Shown here piece by piece: positions 46,942-56,699 of a stretch of 64,000 bases of DNA. The first letter of the stretch is position 1. Every line of letters begins with the position of its first letter. Under the pieces are notes generated by a model that ran no database searches, was not told where the DNA came from, and saw only the letters and a program-made list of their open reading frames with translations. The translations under genes and the position numbers were made by a program. Origin of the DNA: DATARH01 sp035550515. Lineage in GTDB: Bacteria; Pseudomonadota; Alphaproteobacteria; ATCC43930; CGMCC-115725. Location: the NCBI GenBank assembly GCA_035550515.1, contig DASZOZ010000013.1, positions 8,168 to 72,167 on the forward strand, in the 5' to 3' direction.

Positions 46942-47907
46942 CTATCCTTTGGCGCTGCGCGGCCGCCGCTCGGGCCGGGCGGGTTCGTTCTCGTCCGCCT
47001 CGCGCGAAGCGGCCCGACGATTGGGCTGGATGTAGTAGATGATCGGCGCGGCGATAAAGAGCGAGGAATAGGTGCCGATCACGATGCCCCACAGCATCGC
47101 GATGCTGAACCCTTTCAGCACCTCGCCGCCAAACAGCAGCAGCGACAGCACTGCCAGCGCCACGGTGCTGACGGTCAGGATCGTGCGCGACAGCGTCTCG
47201 TTGAGCGCGAGGTTGATCAGGTCGCGGAACGGCATCGTGCGATACTTGCGCATCGCCTCGCGCACCCGGTCGTAGATCACCACCGTATCGTTGATCGAAT
47301 AGCCGGCGATGGTGAGGATCGCCGCCAGCGTCGTCAGGTTGAACTCGAGGCGGAAAATCGCGAACAGGCCGATCGTCGTGACGACATCGTGGATCGTCGA
47401 GATCGTCGCGCCGACGCCGAATTGCCATTCGAAGCGAAACCAGATGTAGACGAGGATCGCGCCCAGCGCGAGCACGGTGGCGAGCATGCCGGCACGGATC
47501 AGTTCCGAGCCGACGCTGGGGCCGACCACCTCTTGCCGGCGGTATTCGACGCCCTGGCCGAGCGCCTGCTTGACCGCGGTGATCGCGGTTTCCTGCGCCT
47601 TGTCGCCGCCGGATTGCTGCGGCAGGCGGATCAACACTTCATCGGCGCCGCCAAAGTTCTGCAGCGAGGCCTCGCCGAGATGCAGCGCGTCGATCTTCGC
47701 GCGCATTGTCGCGAGGTCGGCCGGTCCCTGCGTCTTCGCCTCGATCAGCAGGCCGCCCTTGAAATCGATGCCGAGATTGAGGCCGACCGCGACGGTCAAC
47801 CCGATCGAAACGAGCCCCAACAGGATCGACACGGCGAAGCCGATCAGGTGCCAGCGCATGAAATCGATCTGCGGCACCCGGCGGATGACGATGAGCGGCT
47901 TCAGCAC
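46942..47907 (-). CDS. secF: protein translocase subunit SecF
   Basis: 321 residues from GTG 47907. Six membrane segments with a periplasmic loop after the first (GLNLGIDFKGGLLIEAKT) and the RND-type signature YSINDTVVIYDRVREAM. With SecD it uses the proton gradient to pull exported proteins through SecYEG. 61 bases after secD; the gap contains a short palindromic repeat. Confidence 0.96.
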   Translation of the reverse strand: MLKPLIVIRRVPQIDFMRWHLIGFAVSILLGLVSIGLTVAVGLNLGIDFKGGLLIEAKTQGPADLATMRAKIDALHLGEASLQNFGGADEVLIRLPQQSGGDKAQETAITAVKQALGQGVEYRRQEVVGPSVGSELIRAGMLATVLALGAILVYIWFRFEWQFGVGATISTIHDVVTTIGLFAIFRLEFNLTTLAAILTIAGYSINDTVVIYDRVREAMRKYRTMPFRDLINLALNETLSRTILTVSTVALAVLSLLLFGGEVLKGFSIAMLWGIVIGTYSSLFIAAPIIYYIQPNRRAASREADENEPARPERRPRSAKG

Positions 47908-47968
47908 GGCGGCACACCTTTGGCGGCGGCCCTCACCCGCTTACGGGAGAGGGGGTCAGAGAAAGCGC

Positions 47969-49546
47969 TCACAGCGGGATCTCCTTCGGCTTCCACCGCC
48001 GCAGCCAGCTGACGATCTGCAGCCGCGTCACCAGGATCGCCGAGAACAGCGAGGTCAGCACGCCGACGCTGAGCGTCACGGCAAAGCCTTTCACCGGCCC
48101 CGAACCCAGCCAATAGAGCAGGATGCCGGCGACCAGCGTCGTCACGTGGCTGTCGAGGATCGTGCCGAAGGCGCGGGTGAAGCCGGCCTCCAGCGACGAC
48201 AGCATGGTCCGGCCGCTGCGCATTTCCTCGCGGATGCGCTCGTAGATCAGCACATTGGCGTCGACCGCCATGCCCATGGTCAGGGCGATGCCGGCGATCC
48301 CCGGCAGCGTCAGCGTCGCGCCGAGCAGCGACAGCGCACCGAGCATCAGGCACAGGTTGAAGATCAAGGCGATGTCGGCGAACAGACCGAACAGCCCGTA
48401 AAACAGGAACATGAAGATCACGACCAGCACGACGCCGACGACGCTGGCGACGGCGCCGGCATGGATCGAGTCGGCGCCGAGGTCGGGGCCGACGGTGCGC
48501 TCCTCTAGGATCGTGATCGGCGCCGGCAGCGCGCCGGCGCGCAGCAGCAACGCCAGGTCGCTCGCCGACTGCACGGTAAAGCTGCCGGAGATGATACCGC
48601 TGCCGCCGAGGATCGGCTCGCGGATCACCGGCGCGCTGATCACCTTGTTGTCGAGCACGATCGCAAAGGGCTTGCCGACATTCTCCTTGGTCGCATCGCC
48701 GAACCGCTTGGCGCCGGCGCTGTCAAAGCGGAAGCTGACCACCGGCTCGTTGTTCTGGAAGGTCGCCTGGGCGTCGACCAGCGTGTCGCCGCTGACCATG
48801 ACCCGCTTGCGGACGAGGTAGAACGGCGGCTGGCCGGCGCGGGCGGCGCGTTCCTCGCTCGGCAGGATGGTGTCGCCGGGCGGCATGCGGCCCTTGCGCG
48901 CGTCGTCGACCGTAACCGACTGGTCGACCAGTTGGAAGGCCAGCTTCGCGGTCTTGCCGAGCAGCGCCTTGACGTGCTCGGGATTGTCGATGCCGGGCAA
49001 TTCGACGAGGATGCGGTCCTGCCCCTGGCGCTGGATCGTCGGCTCCTTGGTGCCGGTCTCGTCGATGCGGCGGCGGATGATCTCGATCGACTGGTCGACC
49101 GCCTGTTGCCGCCGCTGATCGGTGGCCTGGGTGGTGAAGGCCATCTTCCCGGCGCCGCTCGGGGTGATCTCGACGCCGAGCGCCGGATCGATCTTGGCGA
49201 GCGCGGTATGGGCGTCGTCGATGCGGTCCAGGTCGCGGATGGTGAAGACGATCGCACCGTTCTGCACGTTGAGGTCGGTATAGCCGATCCTGGCGCTGCG
49301 CAGGGCGTCGCGGACATTGTCGACGATCGAGTTGAGCTGCTCGTTTTGCGCCGCCGCGACATCGACCTGCAGCAGCAGATAGGAGCCGCCGCGCAGGTCG
49401 AGCCCGAGGGCGACCTGCTTGTGCGGAACCACGCTCGGCAGCGCGGCAAGCTGCGCCGGCGTGAACAGGTTCGGCAGGCTGAACAGCACCCCGAGCGCGC
49501 ACACGCCGACGATCAGCAGCACCTTCCATTGCGCGAAATAGAGCAT
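47969..49546 (-). CDS. secD: protein translocase subunit SecD
   Basis: 525 residues. N-terminal membrane segment, large periplasmic P1 domain (DLRGGSYLLLQVD near its start), and C-terminal membrane part with GMAVDANVLIYERIREEMRS. Standard length for alphaproteobacteria. 23 bases after yajC. Confidence 0.97.
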   Translation of the reverse strand: MLYFAQWKVLLIVGVCALGVLFSLPNLFTPAQLAALPSVVPHKQVALGLDLRGGSYLLLQVDVAAAQNEQLNSIVDNVRDALRSARIGYTDLNVQNGAIVFTIRDLDRIDDAHTALAKIDPALGVEITPSGAGKMAFTTQATDQRRQQAVDQSIEIIRRRIDETGTKEPTIQRQGQDRILVELPGIDNPEHVKALLGKTAKLAFQLVDQSVTVDDARKGRMPPGDTILPSEERAARAGQPPFYLVRKRVMVSGDTLVDAQATFQNNEPVVSFRFDSAGAKRFGDATKENVGKPFAIVLDNKVISAPVIREPILGGSGIISGSFTVQSASDLALLLRAGALPAPITILEERTVGPDLGADSIHAGAVASVVGVVLVVIFMFLFYGLFGLFADIALIFNLCLMLGALSLLGATLTLPGIAGIALTMGMAVDANVLIYERIREEMRSGRTMLSSLEAGFTRAFGTILDSHVTTLVAGILLYWLGSGPVKGFAVTLSVGVLTSLFSAILVTRLQIVSWLRRWKPKEIPL

Positions 49547-49569
49547 GCCTTACGCGTCCGAACCGGCGG

Positions 49570-50028
49570 TCACGCCTTTTCGTCTTCCTTGACTTCCGGC
49601 CCCTTGGCCGGCTCCGCTTCCTTGGCGTCCCTGGCGGTGTCCCTGGCACGCCGGCGGCCCGCGCCGCGCGGCGCTGCGCTCTCGTTCGCCGCCTCGCGCG
49701 CCGCGGCCGGATCGGGCTTGGTCAGCACGGTGCTGATCGTGCTGCGCAGCACCCGCACCCGCACGTTGGAGGCGATGTCGACCTCGATCTCGTCGCTGCC
49801 CGGCGTCACACGGTTCACCGTGCCGAGGATGCCGCCACCGGTTACGACGCGATCGCCGCGACGCAGTGCGTCAAGCATCGAGCGCTGCTGCTTCTGCTTC
49901 TGCTGCTGCGGGCGAATCAGCAGGAAGTAGAACACGACAAAGATCAGCACCAGCGGCAGAAACTGGATCAGCGCGCTCTGATCGAACATGCCGCCCGCCC
50001 CCTGGGCATAGGCCGTGGAAATGAGCAT
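49570..50028 (-). CDS. yajC: preprotein translocase subunit YajC
   Basis: 152 residues from ATG 50028. One membrane helix (IQFLPLVLIFVVFYFLLIRP) followed by QQQKQKQQRSMLDALRRGDR and GGILGTVNRV, the YajC signature. The tail is long and charged (about 45 residues beyond the conserved part), longer than in E. coli (110). First gene of yajC-secD-secF. Confidence 0.95.
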   Translation of the reverse strand: MLISTAYAQGAGGMFDQSALIQFLPLVLIFVVFYFLLIRPQQQKQKQQRSMLDALRRGDRVVTGGGILGTVNRVTPGSDEIEVDIASNVRVRVLRSTISTVLTKPDPAAAREAANESAAPRGAGRRRARDTARDAKEAEPAKGPEVKEDEKA

Positions 50029-50282
50029 GGGTATCGACCTCAAAATGCGGCGGCGAAGCGGTGCCGAATTGGTACGCGATGCCCGGTAAAAGGGCAAGGA
50101 ATGGCGCTCGGCGCTCCTTGGCGTGACGGGCCGCCCAGTGGGACTGCCGCGGGGATTGCCGCGCGGCCGTCATCCCGAGCGGCGCCCGACGCCGTCCCGA
50201 AGGACGCATCTTCGCTTCCCGCTTTGAAGCCAACGCATCCGCTGTGATAGCGTCCCGCGCCTTTCACGACCAAGAACACAAG

Positions 50283-51140
50283 ATGTCCCAGACCGATCTC
50301 GTCCCGTTGCTGGTTCGCGTCGCCGACGCGCTCGAACGCCTGGCGCCGCCGGCGCCGCCCAAGAACGATCTCCACGCCGCCGACGCGTTTATCTGGCACG
50401 CCGACGGCGACTGGCTCGAACCGGTCGAAGCGGTCAACCGGGTCGAGATCGGGCTGTTGCGCGGGATCGACCGGGTGCGCGACATCCTGGTCGAGAACAC
50501 CGAGCGCTTTGCCGCGGGGCTGCCGGCCAACAACGTGCTGCTGTGGGGCGCGCGCGGCACCGGCAAGAGCGCGCTGGTCAAGGCGGCGCACGCGGCGATC
50601 AACAAGACGACGCCCGGCGCGCTGGCGCTGATCGAAATTCATCGCGAGGACATCCCGAGCCTGCCGCGCCTGTTGTCGCTGGTACGCGGCAGCGACCGGC
50701 GCTGCCTGCTGTTTTGCGACGATCTGTCGTTCGAGAAGCAGGATACCAGCTACAAATCGCTCAAGGCGGTGCTCGAAGGCGGCATCGAGGGGCGGCCGTC
50801 GAATGTCGTGCTCTACGCCACCTCGAACCGGCGCCATCTGATGCCGCGCGACATGATCGAGAACGAGCGCTCGACCGCGATCAACCCGGGCGAGGCGGTC
50901 GAGGAGAGCGTGTCGCTGTCCGACCGGTTCGGGCTGTGGCTCGGCTTCCACAATGTCGATCAGGACACCTACCTGGCGATCGTGCGCGGCTACGCAGCGC
51001 ATTACGGGCTGGCCATCGCCGACGACCGGCTCAAGGCCGAAGCCAACGAGTGGTCGATCACCCGCGGCTCGCGCTCCGGCCGCGTCGCCTGGCAATTCAT
51101 CCAGGATCTGGCGGGACGGTTGGGCAAGACGCTGGGGTGA
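50283..51140 (+). CDS. DUF815 family AAA-type ATPase
   Basis: 285 residues from ATG 50283. Walker A in LLWGARGTGKSALVKA, Walker B in CLLFCDDLSFEKQD, and SNRRHLMPRDMIENE. A widespread family of unknown role, frequent near yajC or nlpD in alphaproteobacteria. Convergent with nlpD, 5 bases away. Confidence 0.9.
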   Translation: MSQTDLVPLLVRVADALERLAPPAPPKNDLHAADAFIWHADGDWLEPVEAVNRVEIGLLRGIDRVRDILVENTERFAAGLPANNVLLWGARGTGKSALVKAAHAAINKTTPGALALIEIHREDIPSLPRLLSLVRGSDRRCLLFCDDLSFEKQDTSYKSLKAVLEGGIEGRPSNVVLYATSNRRHLMPRDMIENERSTAINPGEAVEESVSLSDRFGLWLGFHNVDQDTYLAIVRGYAAHYGLAIADDRLKAEANEWSITRGSRSGRVAWQFIQDLAGRLGKTLG

Positions 51141-51145
51141 CGGGT

Positions 51146-52222
51146 TTACCCGGGCTTGTTTCCGGCCGGCCCGGCGGCGCTGGGTGACGGGGCGAGGAAT
51201 TCCTTCGGGTCGACCGGGCGCTTGCCGCGGCGCAGCTCGAAATGGAGCTGAGGCTCGGCGACGCCGCCGCTCTCGCCGACCTTGGCGATGACCTGGCCGG
51301 CGGCGATCGCATCGCCGGGTTTCGCCGTGACATCGTCGAGATGGGCGTAAGCGGAAATCCAGCCGTTCGAATGCTTTATCAGTACGATGTTGCCGTAACC
51401 CTTTACCTCGTTGCCGGCATAAACCACCGTGCCGCTGTCGATCGCGCGGACCGGCGTGCCGCGCGGCGCCGCGATGTTGATGCCGTCATTATGTCCACCG
51501 CCGGGGGTATTGCCGTAATTCGCCAGGACGCGGCCGCGCACCGGCCACGGAAAGCGGCCCGAGGCGGTCGGCTGGGCCGCGGCGGTTTCCGGCGCGCTGG
51601 GCGGCGGCGGGTGCGCCGCCTCGGGCGGTGGTGGGGTCAGCGCGGCGGGCGGCGGTGCGGCCGCGGCCTGTTTTGGCGGCGGCGGACCGTCGAGCGGAAT
51701 GACATCGGGCGACGCCTTCGCGGGCGATGATCCCGATGGCGTAAGAGGCGGCGTAAGAGGCGGCGTCAGCGATTGCGGCACCGCCGCCGGCGGTGGGCTC
51801 GGCGTCTCGGCATGCGGGGCCGATGGCGGCGTCAGCGGCGCGGCGGCGATCGGCGGAGGCGCAACCGGACGTGCCGATGCCTGGTGCAGGGGTGCGCCCG
51901 GCGGGATCGACCGAAACGCCGGGATCGTCAGATGCTGGCCGGCCTTTAGCTGATAGGGCGGGTGCAGGCCGTTGGCGGCGATGATCGCCGATTTCGGCAC
52001 GTGATAGGTATAGGCGTAGCCGTCGAGCGTCTGGCCGCGTCTGACGATCACCTGCAGCGCCGGCGGCGGCGCGGGCATCGGCGCGACGATCGGCGCCATG
52101 TCGCCTTTCTGGAACACCGGCGCGGGTCCGCTCTGGTCGGCGCAGGCACCGACGAGCCCGGCCAGAATGGCGACGAGCCCGGTGCGGCCGACGCCGCACC
52201 GACGTAATTTCCCGATGTCCAT
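51146..52222 (-). CDS. NlpD-like lipoprotein with LysM and degenerate M23 domain
   Basis: 358 residues from ATG 52222. Lipobox LVGAC gives a lipid-anchored Cys; a LysM repeat follows (VRRGQTLDGYAYTYHVPKSA), then a long Pro/Ala linker (about 120-240) and a LytM/M23 domain. Zinc ligands look lost: the usual HxGxD reads NDGIN and the final HxH reads QLHFE. That is how NlpD and EnvC, activators of cell-wall amidases, look. Last gene of serS-surE-pcm-nlpD. Confidence 0.88.
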   Translation of the reverse strand: MDIGKLRRCGVGRTGLVAILAGLVGACADQSGPAPVFQKGDMAPIVAPMPAPPPALQVIVRRGQTLDGYAYTYHVPKSAIIAANGLHPPYQLKAGQHLTIPAFRSIPPGAPLHQASARPVAPPPIAAAPLTPPSAPHAETPSPPPAAVPQSLTPPLTPPLTPSGSSPAKASPDVIPLDGPPPPKQAAAAPPPAALTPPPPEAAHPPPPSAPETAAAQPTASGRFPWPVRGRVLANYGNTPGGGHNDGINIAAPRGTPVRAIDSGTVVYAGNEVKGYGNIVLIKHSNGWISAYAHLDDVTAKPGDAIAAGQVIAKVGESGGVAEPQLHFELRRGKRPVDPKEFLAPSPSAAGPAGNKPG

Positions 52223-52267
52223 GTTCCCCCCTTGCGCGTCCCCCGACACGCAAAGCAGACAGTCCTG

Positions 52268-52987
52268 CTACTTTACTCCGAATTCGTCGTGCACCAAATC
52301 GTCCTGCGGCGCGGCGGCGGCATCGCCGGCTGCGCCGCCGGGTCGCGGCAATCCCGCCACCAGCGGAACAAACCGCACCCAAGCCAGATCCTCGGTCGCG
52401 AACCCCGATTCGCGGCGGACGACGCGGATCAGCCGCTGGTCGCGGTACTCGGCGCCGACGGGCAGCACCAGGATGCCGCCCGGCGCGAGCTGATCGAGCA
52501 AGACCTGCGGCACCTCGGCCGCCGCGGCGGTGACGATGATGCGGTCGAACGGCGCTTGTTCCGGCCAGCCTTTGCCGCCGTCGCCAAAGCGGGTGACGAT
52601 ATTGTGCAGACCCAGCGCGGCAAACCGGCGCTCGGCGTCGCGCACCAGCTCGCGGTGGCGCTCGACGCTGAAGACGCGCCGCGCCAGCCGCGACAGGATG
52701 GCGGCCTGATAGCCCGAGCCGGTGCCGATCTCCAGCACCTTCTCGCGCCCGCTCAGCTCCAGCTTCTCGGTCATCAGCGCGACGACGTAAGGCTGGCTGA
52801 TGGTCTGCGCGCTGCCGATCGGCAGCGCGACATTTTCATAAGCCTGGTCCTGGAAGGAGTCGGGCACGAACAATTCGCGCGGTGTCCGCTCGATCGCGCC
52901 GAGGACCCGCGGATCGCCGATCCCGGCGCGCCGCAGCTCCATGAGGAGCCGCAGCTTGCGCGGGAGATGGGCGGATTCGCCGCTCAT
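52268..52987 (-). CDS. pcm: protein-L-isoaspartate O-methyltransferase
   Basis: 239 residues from ATG 52987. The SAM-binding core VLEIGTGSGYQAAILSRLA and the substrate loop PIGSAQTISQPYVVALMTE are clear. Repairs isoaspartyl residues in aged proteins. The last 25 residues (Ala/Gly-rich, then DDLVHDEFGVK) extend beyond the usual end. 4 bases after surE. Confidence 0.95.
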   Translation of the reverse strand: MSGESAHLPRKLRLLMELRRAGIGDPRVLGAIERTPRELFVPDSFQDQAYENVALPIGSAQTISQPYVVALMTEKLELSGREKVLEIGTGSGYQAAILSRLARRVFSVERHRELVRDAERRFAALGLHNIVTRFGDGGKGWPEQAPFDRIIVTAAAAEVPQVLLDQLAPGGILVLPVGAEYRDQRLIRVVRRESGFATEDLAWVRFVPLVAGLPRPGGAAGDAAAAPQDDLVHDEFGVK

Positions 52988-52991
52988 TGCC

Positions 52992-53780
52992 TCATCTTTG
53001 TTCAAACAGCGGCCGCAGCCGGTCCGCGACCGCGACATGCGTCAGGTTGAGATGCACCGGGGTGATCGACACCCTGCCTTCGTCCATGGCGCACAGGTCG
53101 CTGTCGGGGGTGGCGCCGCCCTCGGGTTTCGCCGGGCCGATCCAGTAGAACGGGCGGCCGCGCGGGTCGATCCCTTCCATCAGATTGTCGCCGAGCACGC
53201 GTTTTCCCTGATGGGTGACCGCAAACCCGCGAACCTGCTCCGCCGGCACCGGCGGAAAGTTCACATTGAAAAAAGTGTCCCTGGGCCACCGCTCGGTCGC
53301 CTCGACGATGCGCCGGATCGTCTCGGCGCAATAGGCCTCGGACGACGACCAGGATATGGCGTTGCGGTCGACGTAGTCCTGCGACAGGGCGATTGCCGGC
53401 ACGCCGAACAGCGTCGCCTCCATGGCTGCGGCGACGGTGCCGGAATAGGTCATGTCCTCGGCGATATTGCCGCCGCCGTTGATGCCGGACAGCACCAGCG
53501 TCGGCAGCTTGTCGCGCAGCAGCCGCTTCAGCGCCAGCAGCACGCAGTCGGTCGGCGTGCCGTCGACGTGGTAGCGCCGCTTCTCGATCTCGACCAGCCT
53601 GATCGGCCGGCGCGTCGTCAGCGAATGCGAGGCGCCGCTCTGCTCCATCTCGGGCGCCACGACCCAGACGTCGTCGGACAATTGCCGGGCGATTTTTTCC
53701 AGCAGCTTGATCCCCGGCGCGTCGATGCCGTCATCGTTCGAGATGAGGATGCGCGCCAATCGCGGATTTTTCTCAGCCAT
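52992..53780 (-). CDS. surE: 5'/3'-nucleotidase SurE
   Basis: 262 residues. ILISNDDGIDAPGI with the metal-binding aspartates at the N-terminus, VVAPEMEQSGASHSLT, and SGINGGGNIAEDMTYSGTVA. Removes phosphate from nucleoside monophosphates; linked to stationary-phase survival. Overlaps serS by 8 bases. Confidence 0.96.
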   Translation of the reverse strand: MAEKNPRLARILISNDDGIDAPGIKLLEKIARQLSDDVWVVAPEMEQSGASHSLTTRRPIRLVEIEKRRYHVDGTPTDCVLLALKRLLRDKLPTLVLSGINGGGNIAEDMTYSGTVAAAMEATLFGVPAIALSQDYVDRNAISWSSSEAYCAETIRRIVEATERWPRDTFFNVNFPPVPAEQVRGFAVTHQGKRVLGDNLMEGIDPRGRPFYWIGPAKPEGGATPDSDLCAMDEGRVSITPVHLNLTHVAVADRLRPLFEQR

Positions 53781-55059
53781 CGGGTCCGATCACCTCCTGC
53801 CCAGCCATATAAGGCTGTAACGCCGGCGGAATCGTGACCGTGCCATCGTGCCGCTGGTAGTTTTCGAGGATCGCGATCATCGTGCGGCCGACCGCGAGGC
53901 CGGAGCCGTTGAGCGTATGCACCGGCCGGGTGCCCTTTTCGCCTGCCGGCCGGTAGCGCGCATTCATGCGCCGCGCCTGAAACGCGCCGCAATTCGAACA
54001 GCTGGAGATTTCGCGATAGGCGTTCTGGCCGGGCAGCCAGACCTCGATGTCGTAGGTCTTCTGCGCCGCGAACCCCATATCTCCCGACGACAGCAGCATC
54101 ACCCGGTAGGCGAGGCCGAGCCGCTTCAGCACCTCCTCGGCGCAGGCGGTCATGCGCTCATGCTCGGCCCGCGATTCCTCGGGCTTGGCGATCGAGACCA
54201 GCTCGACCTTGGGGAATTGGTGGACGCGGATCATGCCGCGGGTGTCGCGCCCCGCCGCGCCGGCCTCGGAGCGGAAGCAGGGCGTCCACGCCGTGAAGCG
54301 CAGCGGCAATTCCTTGTCGTCGAGGATCTCGCCGGCGACGAGGTTGGTGAGCGGCATCTCCGCCGTCGGGATCAGCCACATCCCGCCCGACGCCTCGGTG
54401 GTCTGGAACATGTCCTCGGCGGCTTTCGGCAGGTTGCCGGTGCCGTAAGCGGTCTCGGTGCGCACCAGAAGGGGCGGCGCCACCTCGAGATAGCCGAATT
54501 CCCGCGTGTGCAGGTCGAGCATGAACTGGGCGATGGCGCGTTCGAGCCGCGCCAACGCACCCTTCAGCACGACAAAGCGCGAGCCCGACAGCCTCGCGGC
54601 GCGGGCGAAATCCATCATGCCGAGCTTTTCGCCGATCGCCTCATGCGGCAGCGCGGGGAAATTGAATTGCGGCGGCTGACCGACCGTGCGCTGCAGGACG
54701 TTCGCGGTCTCGTCCGGCCCTTCGGGCACATCGTCGGCCGGCAGGTTGGGCAGCGCCGCGAGCAGCTCGTCGATTTTCTTGCGCGCTTCCGCTGATTTGC
54801 GCGCGAAATCGGCCTCGGCAGCCTTGTTTTCGGCGCTTTGCCGCAGCAGTTCGGCCGCGTCGCCGCCGGCTTTCTTCGCGGCGCCGATCTCGCGCGCCAG
54901 CCGGTTGCCCAGCGCCTGCGCCTCCTGCGCCCTGGTCTCGGCGGTGCGCCAGCCGCGGTCGAGGTCCAGCACCTCGTCCGACCGGGCCGGCAGGCCACGC
55001 TTGCGGAGACCGGCATCGAACGCCGCGGGATTATCGCGAATGGCGCGCAGATCGTGCAT
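53773..55059 (-). CDS. serS: seryl-tRNA synthetase
   Basis: 428 residues. N-terminal coiled coil (about 25-105) that grips the long arm of tRNA-Ser, then the class II core with motif 2 (FRSEAGAAGRDTRGMIRVHQF) and motif 3 (GLAVGRTMIAILEN). Lies in the usual place between tatC and surE. Confidence 0.97.
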   Translation of the reverse strand: MHDLRAIRDNPAAFDAGLRKRGLPARSDEVLDLDRGWRTAETRAQEAQALGNRLAREIGAAKKAGGDAAELLRQSAENKAAEADFARKSAEARKKIDELLAALPNLPADDVPEGPDETANVLQRTVGQPPQFNFPALPHEAIGEKLGMMDFARAARLSGSRFVVLKGALARLERAIAQFMLDLHTREFGYLEVAPPLLVRTETAYGTGNLPKAAEDMFQTTEASGGMWLIPTAEMPLTNLVAGEILDDKELPLRFTAWTPCFRSEAGAAGRDTRGMIRVHQFPKVELVSIAKPEESRAEHERMTACAEEVLKRLGLAYRVMLLSSGDMGFAAQKTYDIEVWLPGQNAYREISSCSNCGAFQARRMNARYRPAGEKGTRPVHTLNGSGLAVGRTMIAILENYQRHDGTVTIPPALQPYMAGQEVIGPDG

Positions 55060-55153
55060 CTAGGTATTCGCTGGCTGTTGGATACTACTTATAGCCCATC
55101 ATGTCGTCCCGGCGAAAGCCGCGACCCACCGTTCGGCTCTTTAACACGCGAGC

Positions 55154-56002
55154 CTACTCCCCGGCGGCGGGGGTGCCGCCGCCCGACAGTTCGGCTTCCT
55201 CCTCGGCCTCGCGCTTGGCGCGCTGTTTTTCGACCCAGCGGCACGAGAAGATCGACAGCACGTAAAGCAGGACCAGGGGCACCGCGAGCGAGGTCTGGCT
55301 GACCACGTCGGGCGGGGTCAGCACCGCCGCGACGCCGAACATGCCGACCACCGCGTAGCGCCATTTCGAGATCAATCCTTGCGAGGTGATGATCCCGGCG
55401 CGCGCCATCAGGGTCAGCAGCACCGGCAGCTGAAACGCGGCCCCGAACGCCAGCAGCAGCGTCATCACCAGGGAAAGGTATTCGTTGACCTTGGCCTCGA
55501 TCTCGATCGGCAGCGAGCCCGGCGTGCCCGGCGTCTCGAAGCTGACGAAGAACTTGAACGCGTAGGGAATGACCACGAAATAGGCGAGCGATGCGCCCAT
55601 CAGGAACAGCACCGGGGTGGCGCACATATAGGGCAGGAAGGCACGCCGCTCGTTCTTGTAGAGGCCGGGCGCAACGAACTTCCAGATCTGCGTCGCCACC
55701 ACCGGGAACGCGAGACAGATAGCCGCCCAGAACGAGACCTTGATGTAGGTGAAAAAGATCTCGGTGAGGCCCGTCGCGATCATCTTGCGCCCGGCTTCGC
55801 CCCCGAACACCTCGGCGAGCGGATGCGACAGGAAGCGGTAAATCGCCTCCTTGAACTGATAGCACACGAGGAACGCGACGATGATCGCCGCGGCGGACCA
55901 CATCAGCCGGTTGCGCAGCTCGATCAGGTGATCGAGCAGCGGCATCCTACCCGCCTCGAGCTCGGCCTCGCGCTCGGCCTCGCGATCGTCTTCGGTCGCC
56001 AT
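55154..56002 (-). CDS. tatC: Sec-independent translocase subunit TatC
   Basis: 282 residues from ATG 56002. Six membrane helices; PLLDHLIELRNRLMWSA at the N-terminus carries the conserved Glu-Leu-Arg motif that binds twin-arginine signals, and FVAPGLYKNERRAFLPY follows. C-terminal acidic tail. 115 bases after tatB; that gap holds a palindromic repeat. Confidence 0.96.
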   Translation of the reverse strand: MATEDDREAEREAELEAGRMPLLDHLIELRNRLMWSAAAIIVAFLVCYQFKEAIYRFLSHPLAEVFGGEAGRKMIATGLTEIFFTYIKVSFWAAICLAFPVVATQIWKFVAPGLYKNERRAFLPYMCATPVLFLMGASLAYFVVIPYAFKFFVSFETPGTPGSLPIEIEAKVNEYLSLVMTLLLAFGAAFQLPVLLTLMARAGIITSQGLISKWRYAVVGMFGVAAVLTPPDVVSQTSLAVPLVLLYVLSIFSCRWVEKQRAKREAEEEAELSGGGTPAAGE

Positions 56003-56023
56003 GATCAGACGCTTTCTTCCGTC

Positions 56024-56094
56024 ACCCCCGCGCCGGCGGGGGTCAGGGGGCAACCGCTGCGGCGCTCGCTCCGGGTTCCCGCTTTCGCGGGAAC
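56024..56094. repeat. two short palindromes between tatB and tatC
   Basis: ACCCCCGC-GCCG-GCGGGGGT (56024-56043) and GTTCCCGC-TTTC-GCGGGAAC (56075-56094) are perfect hairpins. A related piece, GTCGTCCCGGCGAAAGCCG, stands in the gap after serS at about 55101. These look like dispersed intergenic palindromes. Confidence 0.6.
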
Positions 56095-56117
56095 GACGAC
56101 ATCGACATCACCCACCG

Positions 56118-56570
56118 CTACGGCTTTGACGGCTCGGCGGCGCGGGCCGGTTCCGGTTCGGGCTGCGCGGCCGGCATCGCGAGCGGCAACTCGGGTTCTT
56201 CCTCGGCCGCGGGGTCGGCGGCGGCAGACGGCGGCACCGGGTCCGCCGGCGCCGGCGTGGTATCGAGGTAGTCCGGCACCGCGTGCTGTTGCGGTCCGGC
56301 GGCGGGATCGCTGACCGGGTCGACGATCTTCTGGAATTCGTTTTCGATGTTGAACTCGGTCGCCTTTTTGAGCTGCTGCTGGACCTCGTGCAGCTCGACC
56401 TCGCGCATCATCTGCTCGACGCTCGAATGGAACTCGCGCGACAGCGTGCGGGCCTTACGCACCCAATAGCCAGCGACACGCAGCGCCGCGGGCAGATCCT
56501 TCGGACCGATCACGATCAACGCGACCACGCCGATCACCATGAATTCGGACCAGCCGATATCAAAGAACAT
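56118..56570 (-). CDS. tatB: Sec-independent translocase subunit TatB
   Basis: 150 residues from ATG 56570. The N-terminal helix MFFDIGWSEFMVIGVVALIV with GPKDLPAALR, then an amphipathic helix and a Pro/Glu/Ala-rich tail. The Glu at residue 9 and GPK hinge are typical of TatB. No tatA gene is found upstream, where an SDR gene sits instead. Confidence 0.94.
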   Translation of the reverse strand: MFFDIGWSEFMVIGVVALIVIGPKDLPAALRVAGYWVRKARTLSREFHSSVEQMMREVELHEVQQQLKKATEFNIENEFQKIVDPVSDPAAGPQQHAVPDYLDTTPAPADPVPPSAAADPAAEEEPELPLAMPAAQPEPEPARAAEPSKP

Positions 56571-56699
56571 CGCGGTGTACCTGGCGCTCGCGACCAATGA
56601 AACAAGGGGCGGCGGCGCCGCAAGCGGGCCGGATAATGTCAGAAAGGCGGGGGAGCGGCAATCGCGCGCCGCGTCGCATTGCCGCCCGGCGCGGTCTCC

